Positions 32,166-39,505 of a DNA stretch of 39,505 nt are shown piece after piece; position 1 is the first letter of the stretch, and every line of letters begins with the position of its first letter. The notes under the pieces are model-generated. The model saw nothing but the letters and a program-made list of their open reading frames with translations. It ran no database searches and had not been told where the DNA came from. The stretch is taken from positions 1 to 39,505 of the forward strand of contig JAIEAO010000066.1 in assembly GCA_029071345.1 (NCBI GenBank), written 5' to 3'. This DNA is from Muribaculaceae bacterium. GTDB lineage: Bacteria; Bacteroidota; Bacteroidia; Bacteroidales; Muribaculaceae. The position numbers and the translations under genes are program-made.

Positions 32166-32205
32166 AAAAAGAAGCGGTGCGGAGAATCTGAAGTTCTCCG
32201 CACCG
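32166..32205 (-). terminator. Terminator of the EF-G-like gene
   Basis: A perfect 12-bp stem (CGGTGCGGAGAA / TTCTCCGCACCG) with a 7-base loop, followed on the minus strand by CTTCTTTTTCTG. It separates the EF-G paralogue from frc. Confidence 0.8.
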
Positions 32206-32283
32206 GCCGAAAGGTTATATTACATTAATAATATAGCAAGATTTGGTTAGGTTAGACAATATTAGTGTCAGACCGTCGCTTTA

Positions 32284-34440
32284 TCAGTCTTCAGTCTGAG
32301 TAGCAGCGTATTCTTTGAGAAGTTTCTCCTGCACATCAGAGGGAACGAGCTCGTAGCTTGCGAAATCGAGCGTGAACGAGCCATGACCGCCGGTGATCGA
32401 GCTGAGAGAGGTGGAGTAAGATGCCATCTCTTTCAACGGAACCTTAGCCGACAGTTTCTCGATGCCGTTATCCGATTCCATACCCATAATGATTGCGCGG
32501 CGTCCCTGAAGATCGCTCATCACATCGCCCATAGTATCGCCAGGGGTCAGCACCTCAACGTCATACACAGGTTCGAGAATCTTAGGATTAGCCTCGCGGA
32601 ATGCCTGAGAGAATGCGTTGCGGCCTGCCAGACGGAATGAGATTTCGTTGGAGTCTACCGGGTGCATCTTACCGTCGTAGATCATTACGCGCACGTCGCG
32701 GGCGTAAGAACCGGTGAGAGGTCCTTGCTCCATGCGGTCCATAAGACCTTTGACGATGGCCGGGATGAAGCGAGCGTCGATAGCACCGCCGACGATGCAG
32801 TTGTAAACCACCAGTTTGCCGCCCCATTCCAATGGGATTTCCTGCTTATCGCGGACGTTGAGCTTGAACTCCTGGTTGCCGAATTTGTAGGTATCCGGTT
32901 CGGGCATACCCTCTGCGTAAGGTTCGATAATGAGGTGAACTTCACCGAACTGGCCGGAGCCGCCCGACTGTTTCTTATGACGGTAATCGGCTCGTGCGGC
33001 CTTTGTTATTGTTTCGCGATAGGGGATTTTCTGCTCTATGAATTCGATGGGAAGCTTATCGTTGTTCTCGATGCGCCATTTGAGTGTGCGGAGATGGAAT
33101 TCACCCTGACCTTTTACGAGGGTCTGTTTCAGCTCCTTACTTTGCTCAACAACCCAAGTGGGATCCTCTGCGTGCATACGGGTGAGGATAGATGCGAGTT
33201 TTTCGGAGTCAGCCTCGTTGACCGGACGGATAGCGCGGATATATTTCGGCTGGGGATATTTGATGAAGTCGAATCTGTATTCGCAACCTTTGGCATCGAG
33301 AGTGTTGCCGGTGCGCACGTCTTTAAGTTTCACGGCTGCACCGATATCGCCGGCCTCAAGAGCCTCGATCGGAGTGCGGAGCTGGCCGCAGACTGTGAAG
33401 ATCTGAGCAAGACGCTCTTTGCCACCACGCGAGATATTTTCGAGATCATCACCGGCTTTGAGAGTTCCGCTCATCACCTTGAAATAGGAGACTTCGCCGA
33501 TGTGTGGCTCTACAGATGTCTTAAAGAAGAAGACTGAAAGCGGGCCGTCGGCATCCGGTTTAACTTCAACGCCTGTTGTGGCGCGGGGAGCGGGCATATC
33601 GCTTACGAACGGGCAGACGTTGCCGAGGAATTCCATAAGACGGCGAACCCCCATGTCTTTAGCTCCGCTGAGAACGACTACAGGATAGATCGAGCGGTCG
33701 ATGAGTCCTTTACGGATGCCATCGCGCATCTCATCTTCTGTAAGGCTGCCTTGCTCGAAGAATTTTTCCATCAGGGTCTCATCGTTTTCGGCGGCCGCCT
33801 CTACGAGGGTCTGATGAAGTTCGCGAGCTTTCTCCATCTGGTCTTCCGGTATATCTGAGATGGTGGGTGTGCCGCCGTCGGGTCCCCATTCATATTTCTT
33901 CATCAGAAGAACATCGATCATAGAGTGGAAGCTGGGACCTGATTCAAGAGGATACTGAATCTGAACCACACGCGGACCGAAATGATCGCGCATCTGCTCC
34001 ATGACGTTGTCGAAGTCTGCCTTTTCTCCGTCGATCTGGTTGATACCGAAGATTACGGGTTTTTTGAGTTTGGCTGTAGTGCGGAAGATATTCTGAGTGC
34101 CTACCTCTACGCCATACTGTGCGTCAACAAGGATAAGACCCATATCGCATACGCCGAGAGCCGTGTATGCGTTGCCAACGAAATCGTCTGCTCCGGGACA
34201 GTCAATAATGTTGAGCTTCTTATTGTTGAATTCAGCGTTAAATACTGTTGAGAACACCGAATAACCATATTCCTTTTCAACCGGGAAATAGTCGGAAACA
34301 GTGTTTTTTGCATCCACTGAGCCGCGACGTTTTATAACTCCACACTCGAAAATCATAGATTCTGCGAGTGTGGTTTTTCCTGAGCCCTTAGATCCGAGAA
34401 GGGCGATGTTTTTGATTTCATTGGTTTTGTAAATCTTCAT
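32284..34440 (-). CDS. EF-G paralogue with degenerate GTPase motifs (EF-G2-like)
   Basis: 718 residues with the full five-domain EF-G layout: G domain (1 to about 275), domain II (about 290-375), domains III-V (about 390-705, e.g. KQSGGSGQFGEVHLIIEP and GDTMGDVMSDLQGRRAIIMGM). The P-loop GSKGSGKTT (16-24) is intact, but switch I reads EKEYGYSV instead of EKERGITV, the G3 motif is DCPGADDF instead of DTPGHVDF so the catalytic His is Ala84, and G4 is NQID. This fits the Bacteroides EF-G2 that, as I recall, works without GTP hydrolysis and aids gut colonisation. Alternatives are a ribosome-protection or recycling factor. Monocistronic, divergent from hemW. Confidence 0.85.
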   Translation of the reverse strand: MKIYKTNEIKNIALLGSKGSGKTTLAESMIFECGVIKRRGSVDAKNTVSDYFPVEKEYGYSVFSTVFNAEFNNKKLNIIDCPGADDFVGNAYTALGVCDMGLILVDAQYGVEVGTQNIFRTTAKLKKPVIFGINQIDGEKADFDNVMEQMRDHFGPRVVQIQYPLESGPSFHSMIDVLLMKKYEWGPDGGTPTISDIPEDQMEKARELHQTLVEAAAENDETLMEKFFEQGSLTEDEMRDGIRKGLIDRSIYPVVVLSGAKDMGVRRLMEFLGNVCPFVSDMPAPRATTGVEVKPDADGPLSVFFFKTSVEPHIGEVSYFKVMSGTLKAGDDLENISRGGKERLAQIFTVCGQLRTPIEALEAGDIGAAVKLKDVRTGNTLDAKGCEYRFDFIKYPQPKYIRAIRPVNEADSEKLASILTRMHAEDPTWVVEQSKELKQTLVKGQGEFHLRTLKWRIENNDKLPIEFIEQKIPYRETITKAARADYRHKKQSGGSGQFGEVHLIIEPYAEGMPEPDTYKFGNQEFKLNVRDKQEIPLEWGGKLVVYNCIVGGAIDARFIPAIVKGLMDRMEQGPLTGSYARDVRVMIYDGKMHPVDSNEISFRLAGRNAFSQAFREANPKILEPVYDVEVLTPGDTMGDVMSDLQGRRAIIMGMESDNGIEKLSAKVPLKEMASYSTSLSSITGGHGSFTLDFASYELVPSDVQEKLLKEYAATQTED

Positions 34441-34628
34441 AATATGAGATTTTAAGTTAAATAGAATACAAGAGTTGAGGTGAGAGAGTAAGCTTTGTGT
34501 TGTAAAAGCGAGCGCAATTTAATAAAAAATGTGGAAAAGTGTGAGGATTGAAAGATGTTGTGTAACATAAAAAGATAAAAAACTCACCTCTCCAATGTAT
34601 TTTGCCTTAAATTTAGTAATTTCGCGGT

Positions 34629-35768
34629 ATGAAGAAGAGAGGCGGAATTTATGTGCATGTGCCGGTGTGCCGACGGAAGTGTCTCTATTGCAGTTTCTAC
34701 AGCGTAGGGGAGAGATTTGTCGGTGACTGGGCTCATTTTGTCGACGCAATCCTGAGGGAACTGGATTCCCGAATTGATGAGATGAAGGATTGGGATGAGG
34801 TCACTATATATATCGGTGGCGGTACTCCTTCGCTAATGTCCCCTCACGAGTTCCAAAGGATGATGAACGGTTTGCGCCAAAGATTGAATCCAAATGCCGA
34901 AATTATGGAAGTCACGATTGAGGTTAACCCCGATGATGTGACTGAAGATTTGGCTAAGGCGTGGAAAGCCGCCGGGGTGAATCGGGTCAGTATGGGTGTG
35001 CAGAGTCTTGTGGATTCTGAATTGAAGGCTATCGGACGCCGACATGATGCGGTGACGGCGATTAAGGCGAATGAAGTGCTGTCGAAATATTTTGATAATA
35101 TCAGCCTCGACCTTATTTTCGGGTTGCCGAGCCAGACTCTCGATTCATTAAAAAACACCGTCGAGGGGTTGGTGGCGATGCGCCCGAAGCACATCTCCGC
35201 CTATTCATTAATGTATGAGGAGCGGTCGGCATTGACGCGTCTCCGCGATGCAGGCAAGATTGAGGAGACCGACGAGGATGTTACGGTGAAGATGTTTGCA
35301 CTTATTAATGACATTCTGAGTCGTGATGGTTTCCTGCGTTATGAAATCTCAAACTACTCTCTTCCCGGATTCGAATCGCGACATAATTCCTCTTATTGGC
35401 ATGGTGTGCCTTACGTCGGTCTGGGCCCGTCGGCGCATAGTTATGACGGTGTGCGGGTGCGTCGTTGGAATGTCGCAGATATCAACGATTATCTCGAAAG
35501 AATCGAGAATGAGGGAGAGTATTTTGATTACGAAACTCTCAACGAGGATGAGCTGATCGAGGAACGGATAATGATAGGGTTGAGGAATTCGCAGGGTATA
35601 GATCTTCATGAGTTTGAGCTGGATTTCGGTGCGAGTGCGAGAGATAGATTGCTGCGCAAGGCGAGACAGGCCAAACAGGCGGGTAATCTGGAAGAAAATA
35701 ATGGTTTCTTGCGCCTTACTGATAAGGGAGTTATGATTTCAGATGAAATTATAGTGCAACTTTTTTGA
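34629..35768 (+). CDS. hemW: HemW, radical-SAM haem chaperone
   Basis: 379 residues. The radical-SAM cysteines are Cys14, Cys18 and Cys21 in VCRRKCLYCSF. IYIGGGTPSLMS, the VNPDD turn and SLDLIFGLPSQT are typical of the coproporphyrinogen-III-oxidase-like family. HNSSYWHG is the HNxxYW motif that marks HemW (haem binding and transfer) rather than true HemN, which also has an extra N-terminal cysteine region. The C-terminal winged-helix region (EERIMIGLRNSQGIDL) is present. It is followed after 69 bases by dapF on the same strand, possibly as an operon. Confidence 0.93.
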   Translation: MKKRGGIYVHVPVCRRKCLYCSFYSVGERFVGDWAHFVDAILRELDSRIDEMKDWDEVTIYIGGGTPSLMSPHEFQRMMNGLRQRLNPNAEIMEVTIEVNPDDVTEDLAKAWKAAGVNRVSMGVQSLVDSELKAIGRRHDAVTAIKANEVLSKYFDNISLDLIFGLPSQTLDSLKNTVEGLVAMRPKHISAYSLMYEERSALTRLRDAGKIEETDEDVTVKMFALINDILSRDGFLRYEISNYSLPGFESRHNSSYWHGVPYVGLGPSAHSYDGVRVRRWNVADINDYLERIENEGEYFDYETLNEDELIEERIMIGLRNSQGIDLHEFELDFGASARDRLLRKARQAKQAGNLEENNGFLRLTDKGVMISDEIIVQLF

Positions 35769-35837
35769 CATTAATGAACGAGAATGAAAAATTTTTTGTA
35801 ATTTTACGCCCGGTTAGAAGATCTGCTCCCCAGATAT

Positions 35838-36752
35838 ATGGATTGCAAGAAAAAAGTAAGTTTTACAAAAATGCATGGAGCCGGGAACGATTACGTCTAT
35901 ATAGATGCTACGAAAATCGTCCCTGATAATCTTTCCCTCTTATCACAAAACATCAGCGACCGCCATTTCGGAGTAGGCAGCGACGGACTTGTCGCCATAA
36001 TGAAATCCGATGTGGCGGATTTTCGTATGCGGATGTTTAATGCTGACGGCTCGGAGGCTGAGATGTGTGGTAATGCATCAAGATGCATCGGTAAATACCT
36101 TTATGAGAAAGGGTTGACCGATAAGACCGAAATCTCGCTGGAAACATTAGCCGGTATAAAAATCCTCAAATTGGAAGTTGAGGACGGAGAGGTGAAAACA
36201 GTGACTGTCGATATGGGGGAGCCGGTTTTGACACCCGAATTTATACCTGTGATCAGCCAATCTGTGGACGCTATGATCTCGGAGGAGGTGAATGTGGCGG
36301 GTAAAAACTATAGAGTCACAGCTGTCAGCATGGGGAATCCTCATGCTGTCATTTTTACTAATAATCTTAGTGACCCCGTTGTGCTTGGCGAAGGCCCGGA
36401 GCTTGAGGCTGCCGGCATCTTCCCTAAGAAATCAAACATCGAATTTGTAAAGATAGAGGATCGCAAGCACGTCAGGATGCGTGTGTGGGAGCGCGGCAGC
36501 GGCGAAACGCTCGCGTGCGGCACAGGAGCCTGCGCAGTCGCGGTGGCCGGCGTTATCAACGGTCTCACTGACCGACAGATTACGGTCTCGCTGCCGGGCG
36601 GTCAGCTTCAGATAAACTGGGATGAGACGTCAAATCATGTTTTTCTTAAAGGAGGCGCGGAGTTTATCGCTGACGGCGAATATTATTGGTCACAATTTCG
36701 GAGCGACAGTTGCTCGCAACTGTCGGGTTTATATTCGAAAAGTTGCCTATAA
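35838..36752 (+). CDS. dapF: Diaminopimelate epimerase with an extra C-terminal tail
   Basis: 304 residues, against about 270-280 for the family. It interconverts LL- and meso-diaminopimelate using two cysteines, seen in EAEMCGNASRC and LACGTGACAVA. FTKMHGAGNDYVYID at the start and MGNPHAVIF in the middle are standard. The normal fold should end around GGAEFIADGEYYW; the remaining 19 or so residues (SQFRSDSCSQLSGLYSKSCL) are encoded by DNA containing a 10-bp-arm palindrome (36704-36725), so the tail looks like a frame extension through a repeat. dapL starts 13 bases later and supplies the substrate, which supports an operon. Confidence 0.94.
   Translation: MDCKKKVSFTKMHGAGNDYVYIDATKIVPDNLSLLSQNISDRHFGVGSDGLVAIMKSDVADFRMRMFNADGSEAEMCGNASRCIGKYLYEKGLTDKTEISLETLAGIKILKLEVEDGEVKTVTVDMGEPVLTPEFIPVISQSVDAMISEEVNVAGKNYRVTAVSMGNPHAVIFTNNLSDPVVLGEGPELEAAGIFPKKSNIEFVKIEDRKHVRMRVWERGSGETLACGTGACAVAVAGVINGLTDRQITVSLPGGQLQINWDETSNHVFLKGGAEFIADGEYYWSQFRSDSCSQLSGLYSKSCL
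36704..36725. repeat. REP-like palindrome inside the dapF 3' end
   Basis: CGACAGTTGC-TC-GCAACTGTCG is a perfect 10-bp inverted repeat with a 2-base centre. It is in the last 49 bases of dapF and encodes the serine- and cysteine-rich tail. Confidence 0.75.
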
Positions 36753-36765
36753 ATAAGAAGTAGTA

Positions 36766-38004
36766 ATGAGAATAAACGATAATTTTGAAAAATTGCCGGA
36801 AGTGTATCTCTTCTCTGAAGTGGCGCACCGACTCAAGGATTTCAAAGAGAAGAATCCCGAGGCCGATGTGATACGCATGGATATCGGTGATGTCACTCTG
36901 CCGTTGCCGAAGTGCGTTACGGATGCGATGCACGTTGCAGTCGACGAGATGGGTACGACCAAAGGTTTCCACGGTTACGGTCCGGAGCAGGGTTATGAAT
37001 TTCTCCGCGAGGCGATCGCCTTTACGGATTATCGCAGACGATTCATCAATATAAGTGCCGACGAGATTTTTGTAAGCGATGGCGCAAAGAGCGACCTCGG
37101 TAATCTCGGTGACATCTATTCTGCCGACAGCATTGTGGCTTTGGCCGACCCCGGTTATCCAGTTTATCTCGACTCTGCTGTTATGTCAGGTCGAGGCGGC
37201 GAGTTGCAGAAAGATGGCAGGTGGTCTAACATTCTTTATCTTGACTGCAACGCCGAGAACAGTTTCAAGCCCGCTGTGCCTGAAGCTCATGCCGATATCG
37301 TTATTCTTTGTTCACCTGCGAATCCTACGGGTATGGTATTCACCAAAGAGGAGTTGCAGAAATGGGTGGAATATGCACGACGTGAAAAAGCGTTGATAAT
37401 ATTTGATTCCGCATACGAGGCTTATATAAGAGATGAGGAATTGCCACGTTCTATATATGAGATAGACGGTGCGGATGAGGTGGCCATCGAAGTCAGAAGT
37501 TTTTCGAAGACTGCCGGATTCACCGGACTGCGTTGCGGCTATACGGTCGTTCCTAAAAGACTGAAAGGTACGGACGCCGACGGGAAAGAGGTAAGCCTTC
37601 GCAAACTCTGGAACCGTAGGCAATGCACGAAATTCAACGGCGCAAGCTATGTGGTGCAGCGTGCAGCCGAGGCGTTGTATTCTCCCGAGGGTCGTGAGTT
37701 CGTAAAGATGGCTACCGACTATTACCTTGAGAACGCCGGCACGATTCGCGCCCGTATGGTGGAAGCCGGCTATACCGTCTTTGGTGGTACGGATTCACCA
37801 TACGTTTGGATAAAGGGAAAGAATGGATTAAGCTCATGGGATCTTTTCAATGAGCTATTGGAAAAATATCATATATCCTCCACACCCGGTGTCGGATTCG
37901 GCAGTGAAGGAGAGGGATATATCCGCCTGACGGGGTTCAACTCCTACGAGAACACCGTCAAGGCAATGGAAAGACTGAAAAAGCCCGAAGCCGGGCGAAA
38001 CTAA
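36766..38004 (+). CDS. dapL: LL-diaminopimelate aminotransferase
   Basis: 412 residues, the usual length. DapL converts tetrahydrodipicolinate directly to LL-diaminopimelate with glutamate as amino donor, bypassing DapD/C/E. MRINDNFEKLPEVYLFSEVAHR at the start, DIGDVTLPLP, GFHGYGPEQGYEFLREAI, CSPANPTGMVFTKEEL, and the PLP lysine in RSFSKTAGFTGLRCGY identify it. It lies between dapF and glutamine synthetase; its product is the DapF substrate and it consumes glutamate. The final KPEAGRN is encoded over a GCCCG-AAGC-CGGGC hairpin. glnA follows after 12 bases. Confidence 0.95.
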   Translation: MRINDNFEKLPEVYLFSEVAHRLKDFKEKNPEADVIRMDIGDVTLPLPKCVTDAMHVAVDEMGTTKGFHGYGPEQGYEFLREAIAFTDYRRRFINISADEIFVSDGAKSDLGNLGDIYSADSIVALADPGYPVYLDSAVMSGRGGELQKDGRWSNILYLDCNAENSFKPAVPEAHADIVILCSPANPTGMVFTKEELQKWVEYARREKALIIFDSAYEAYIRDEELPRSIYEIDGADEVAIEVRSFSKTAGFTGLRCGYTVVPKRLKGTDADGKEVSLRKLWNRRQCTKFNGASYVVQRAAEALYSPEGREFVKMATDYYLENAGTIRARMVEAGYTVFGGTDSPYVWIKGKNGLSSWDLFNELLEKYHISSTPGVGFGSEGEGYIRLTGFNSYENTVKAMERLKKPEAGRN

Positions 38005-38016
38005 ATAATTTATATT

Positions 38017-39505
38017 ATGTCAAATTTAAGATTTAAAAGTGTGGAGGAAGCCTCAAGTCGCAAAGCTGTGAAAGTAGCGCTTCCCGAAGAGAGACCGGAA
38101 AAGTATTACGGTGAATTGGTGTTTAACCGTCAGAAGATGTTTGAATATCTGCCTAAAGCCACTTACGAATCCTTAGTGAAGGCCATCGATAACCGCGAAC
38201 CCCTTAGCAGGGAGGTTGCCGACAGCATCGCAGAGGGTATGAAGCGTTGGGCGATCGAAAACGGCGCACGCCATTACACTCACTGGTTTCATCCTCTCAC
38301 AGGCAGCACTGCCGAAAAACATGATGCCTTCGTGGAGCACGACGGCAAAGGGGGAGTGGTAGAGAAATTCAGCGGCAAACTGCTCGTACAGCAGGAGCCT
38401 GATGCCTCAAGCTTCCCTAACGGTGGTATCCGCAACACTTTCGAGGCCCGCGGTTATTCTGCTTGGGATATCTCTTCACCGGCATTCATCATCGGCAATA
38501 CACTCTGTATTCCGACCGTCTTCATCTCCTACACCGGCGAGAGCCTTGACTATAAGACCCCGTTGCTGCGTTCGCTTAACAGTATCGACAAAGCAGCCAC
38601 TAAGGTTGCGAAGATTTTCGATCCTGAAGTTAAGCACGTGGAATGCTTCTTGGGTTGGGAACAGGAGTATTTCCTTGTTGATGAATCTTTGTTCGCAGCA
38701 CGTCCCGACCTTGTGATGACAGGCCGCACGCTTATGGGTCATGAATCTGCCAAGAACCAGCAGCTTGAGGATCACTATTTCGGTTCGATACCCAGTCGCG
38801 TCGAGGCATTTATGCTTGATCTCGAAACTGAGTGTCACAAACTCGGTATTCCGGCCAAGACCCGTCACAACGAGGTGGCTCCCAATCAGTTTGAGCTGGC
38901 TCCGATCTTCGAGGAGTGCAACCTTGCCAACGACCACAACCTGTTGCTGATGTCTGTAATGGAGGAGGTTGCGAAGCGTCATAACTTCCGCGTGCTTCTG
39001 CACGAAAAACCGTTTGCTGGCATCAACGGTAGCGGTAAACATAACAACTGGAGCCTCGGCACAGACCGCGGCGAGATGCTCTTCTCACCCGGTAAGACCC
39101 CGATGGAAAACCTCCGATTCGTGACTTTCATCGCCAACGTGATGGCGGCAGTTCACAAGCACAACGCACTGCTTAAGGCTTCAATCATCAACGCCACCAA
39201 CGCCCACCGTCTCGGCGCCAATGAGGCACCCCCGGCAATCATCTCGATGTTCCTCGGTTCGCAGGTTTCTGCGCTGCTCGATACCGTTGAGAACGCTGAT
39301 GCCGACGAGAACATCATGGTGAAAGGTAAAGAGGGTATGAAGCTCGACGTGGCTCAGATTCCGGAACTGATGATCGATAACACTGACCGCAACCGCACAA
39401 GCCCCTTCGCCTTCACCGGCAACCGTTTTGAATATCGTGCCGTTGGTTCGTCGGCTAACTGTGCCTCAGCTCTTATCGCCCTCAATGCTGCCGTGGCTAA
39501 TCAGC
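38017..39505 (+). CDS. glnA: Glutamine synthetase type III, 3'-truncated by the window
   Basis: The ORF is absent from the track because it has no stop in the window: 496 codons from the ATG at 38017 are open to the last base. The translation begins MSNLRFKSVEEASSRKAV. Signature parts include ARHYTHWFHPLTG, FLGWEQEYFLVD, TRHNEVAPNQFELAPIFEE, LLHEKPFAGINGSGKHNNWS and NRTSPFAFTGNRFEYRAVGSS. This is the large (about 730-residue) GSIII class, first known from Bacteroides fragilis (also called glnN). It makes glutamine from glutamate, ammonia and ATP. The close spacing to dapL suggests shared transcription, or a promoter within dapL. Confidence 0.95.
   Translation, partial: MSNLRFKSVEEASSRKAVKVALPEERPEKYYGELVFNRQKMFEYLPKATYESLVKAIDNREPLSREVADSIAEGMKRWAIENGARHYTHWFHPLTGSTAEKHDAFVEHDGKGGVVEKFSGKLLVQQEPDASSFPNGGIRNTFEARGYSAWDISSPAFIIGNTLCIPTVFISYTGESLDYKTPLLRSLNSIDKAATKVAKIFDPEVKHVECFLGWEQEYFLVDESLFAARPDLVMTGRTLMGHESAKNQQLEDHYFGSIPSRVEAFMLDLETECHKLGIPAKTRHNEVAPNQFELAPIFEECNLANDHNLLLMSVMEEVAKRHNFRVLLHEKPFAGINGSGKHNNWSLGTDRGEMLFSPGKTPMENLRFVTFIANVMAAVHKHNALLKASIINATNAHRLGANEAPPAIISMFLGSQVSALLDTVENADADENIMVKGKEGMKLDVAQIPELMIDNTDRNRTSPFAFTGNRFEYRAVGSSANCASALIALNAAVANQ

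Noticed and set aside
32662-33537. 291-codon plus-strand ORF opposite the EF-G-like gene
   Set aside because: Antisense shadow of a gene with intact EF-G motifs; no start context or family match.

Overview
The window is chromosomal DNA from a member of the Bacteroidales, most likely a gut Muribaculaceae-type organism; the family assignment is inference. The evidence is a type III glutamine synthetase, DapL, a GT3-type glycogen synthase, a DUF3127 protein, a second EF-G-like protein of the Bacteroides EF-G2 kind, an ECF sigma/DUF4974/TonB-receptor trio, starts without clear Shine-Dalgarno sites, and several promoter matches of the Bacteroidetes form TTTG-N20-TAnnTTTG. I see no tRNA, rRNA, CRISPR array, transposase or phage gene.

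Layout. 1-2226 (+): 3' part of htpG and a small membrane PH-domain protein. 2266-5515 (-): a tight trio of porin, TrmH-type RNA methyltransferase and LolC/E-type permease. 5652-11506 (+): a complete glycine cleavage operon, gcvT-gcvH-gcvPA-gcvPB-lpdA, interrupted between gcvT and gcvH by a repeat-rich spacer. 11776-15916 (-): an accessory stretch with a PEGA-domain exported protein, two paralogous lipoproteins, an MNT-HEPN pair, an unknown helical protein and a metallo-beta-lactamase-fold hydrolase. 16015-21106 (-): rsmG, alpha-glucan phosphorylase and GT3 glycogen synthase. 21558-23581 (-): a DUF3127 protein with an SSB-like tail and guanine deaminase. 23686-27364 (+): ECF sigma factor, compact anti-sigma factor and TonB-dependent outer-membrane protein. 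27682-32035 (-): an oxalate module (frc, oxc, AEC-family transporter). 32284-34440 (-): EF-G paralogue with degraded GTPase motifs. 34629-39505 (+): hemW, dapF, dapL and a 3'-truncated glutamine synthetase III.

How the genes work together. The gcv operon encodes all proteins needed to split glycine into CO2, ammonia and a methylene-tetrahydrofolate unit. Frc and Oxc would activate oxalate to oxalyl-CoA and decarboxylate it, and the AEC transporter probably moves oxalate or formate, like E. coli YfdV beside frc/oxc. GT3 synthase and phosphorylase make and degrade glycogen. DapL and DapF give successive steps to meso-diaminopimelate for peptidoglycan and lysine.

The most unusual signal lies between the genes. 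Many intergenic spacers carry degenerate tandem repeats with a strict 7-base period. Their units differ (AGTATAA, AGTGAGA, AGTTTTC, AGTTGTC, AGTTAAT, AGTTAGG) but all fit AGTNNNN on one strand. In three places the array runs directly, and in the same 7-base register, into an AGTAGGGACGCGAT palindrome. Other structured repeats include a 41-bp triple repeat, a 16-bp-armed inverted repeat, a three-way-junction-like block, and a palindrome that extends the dapF reading frame.
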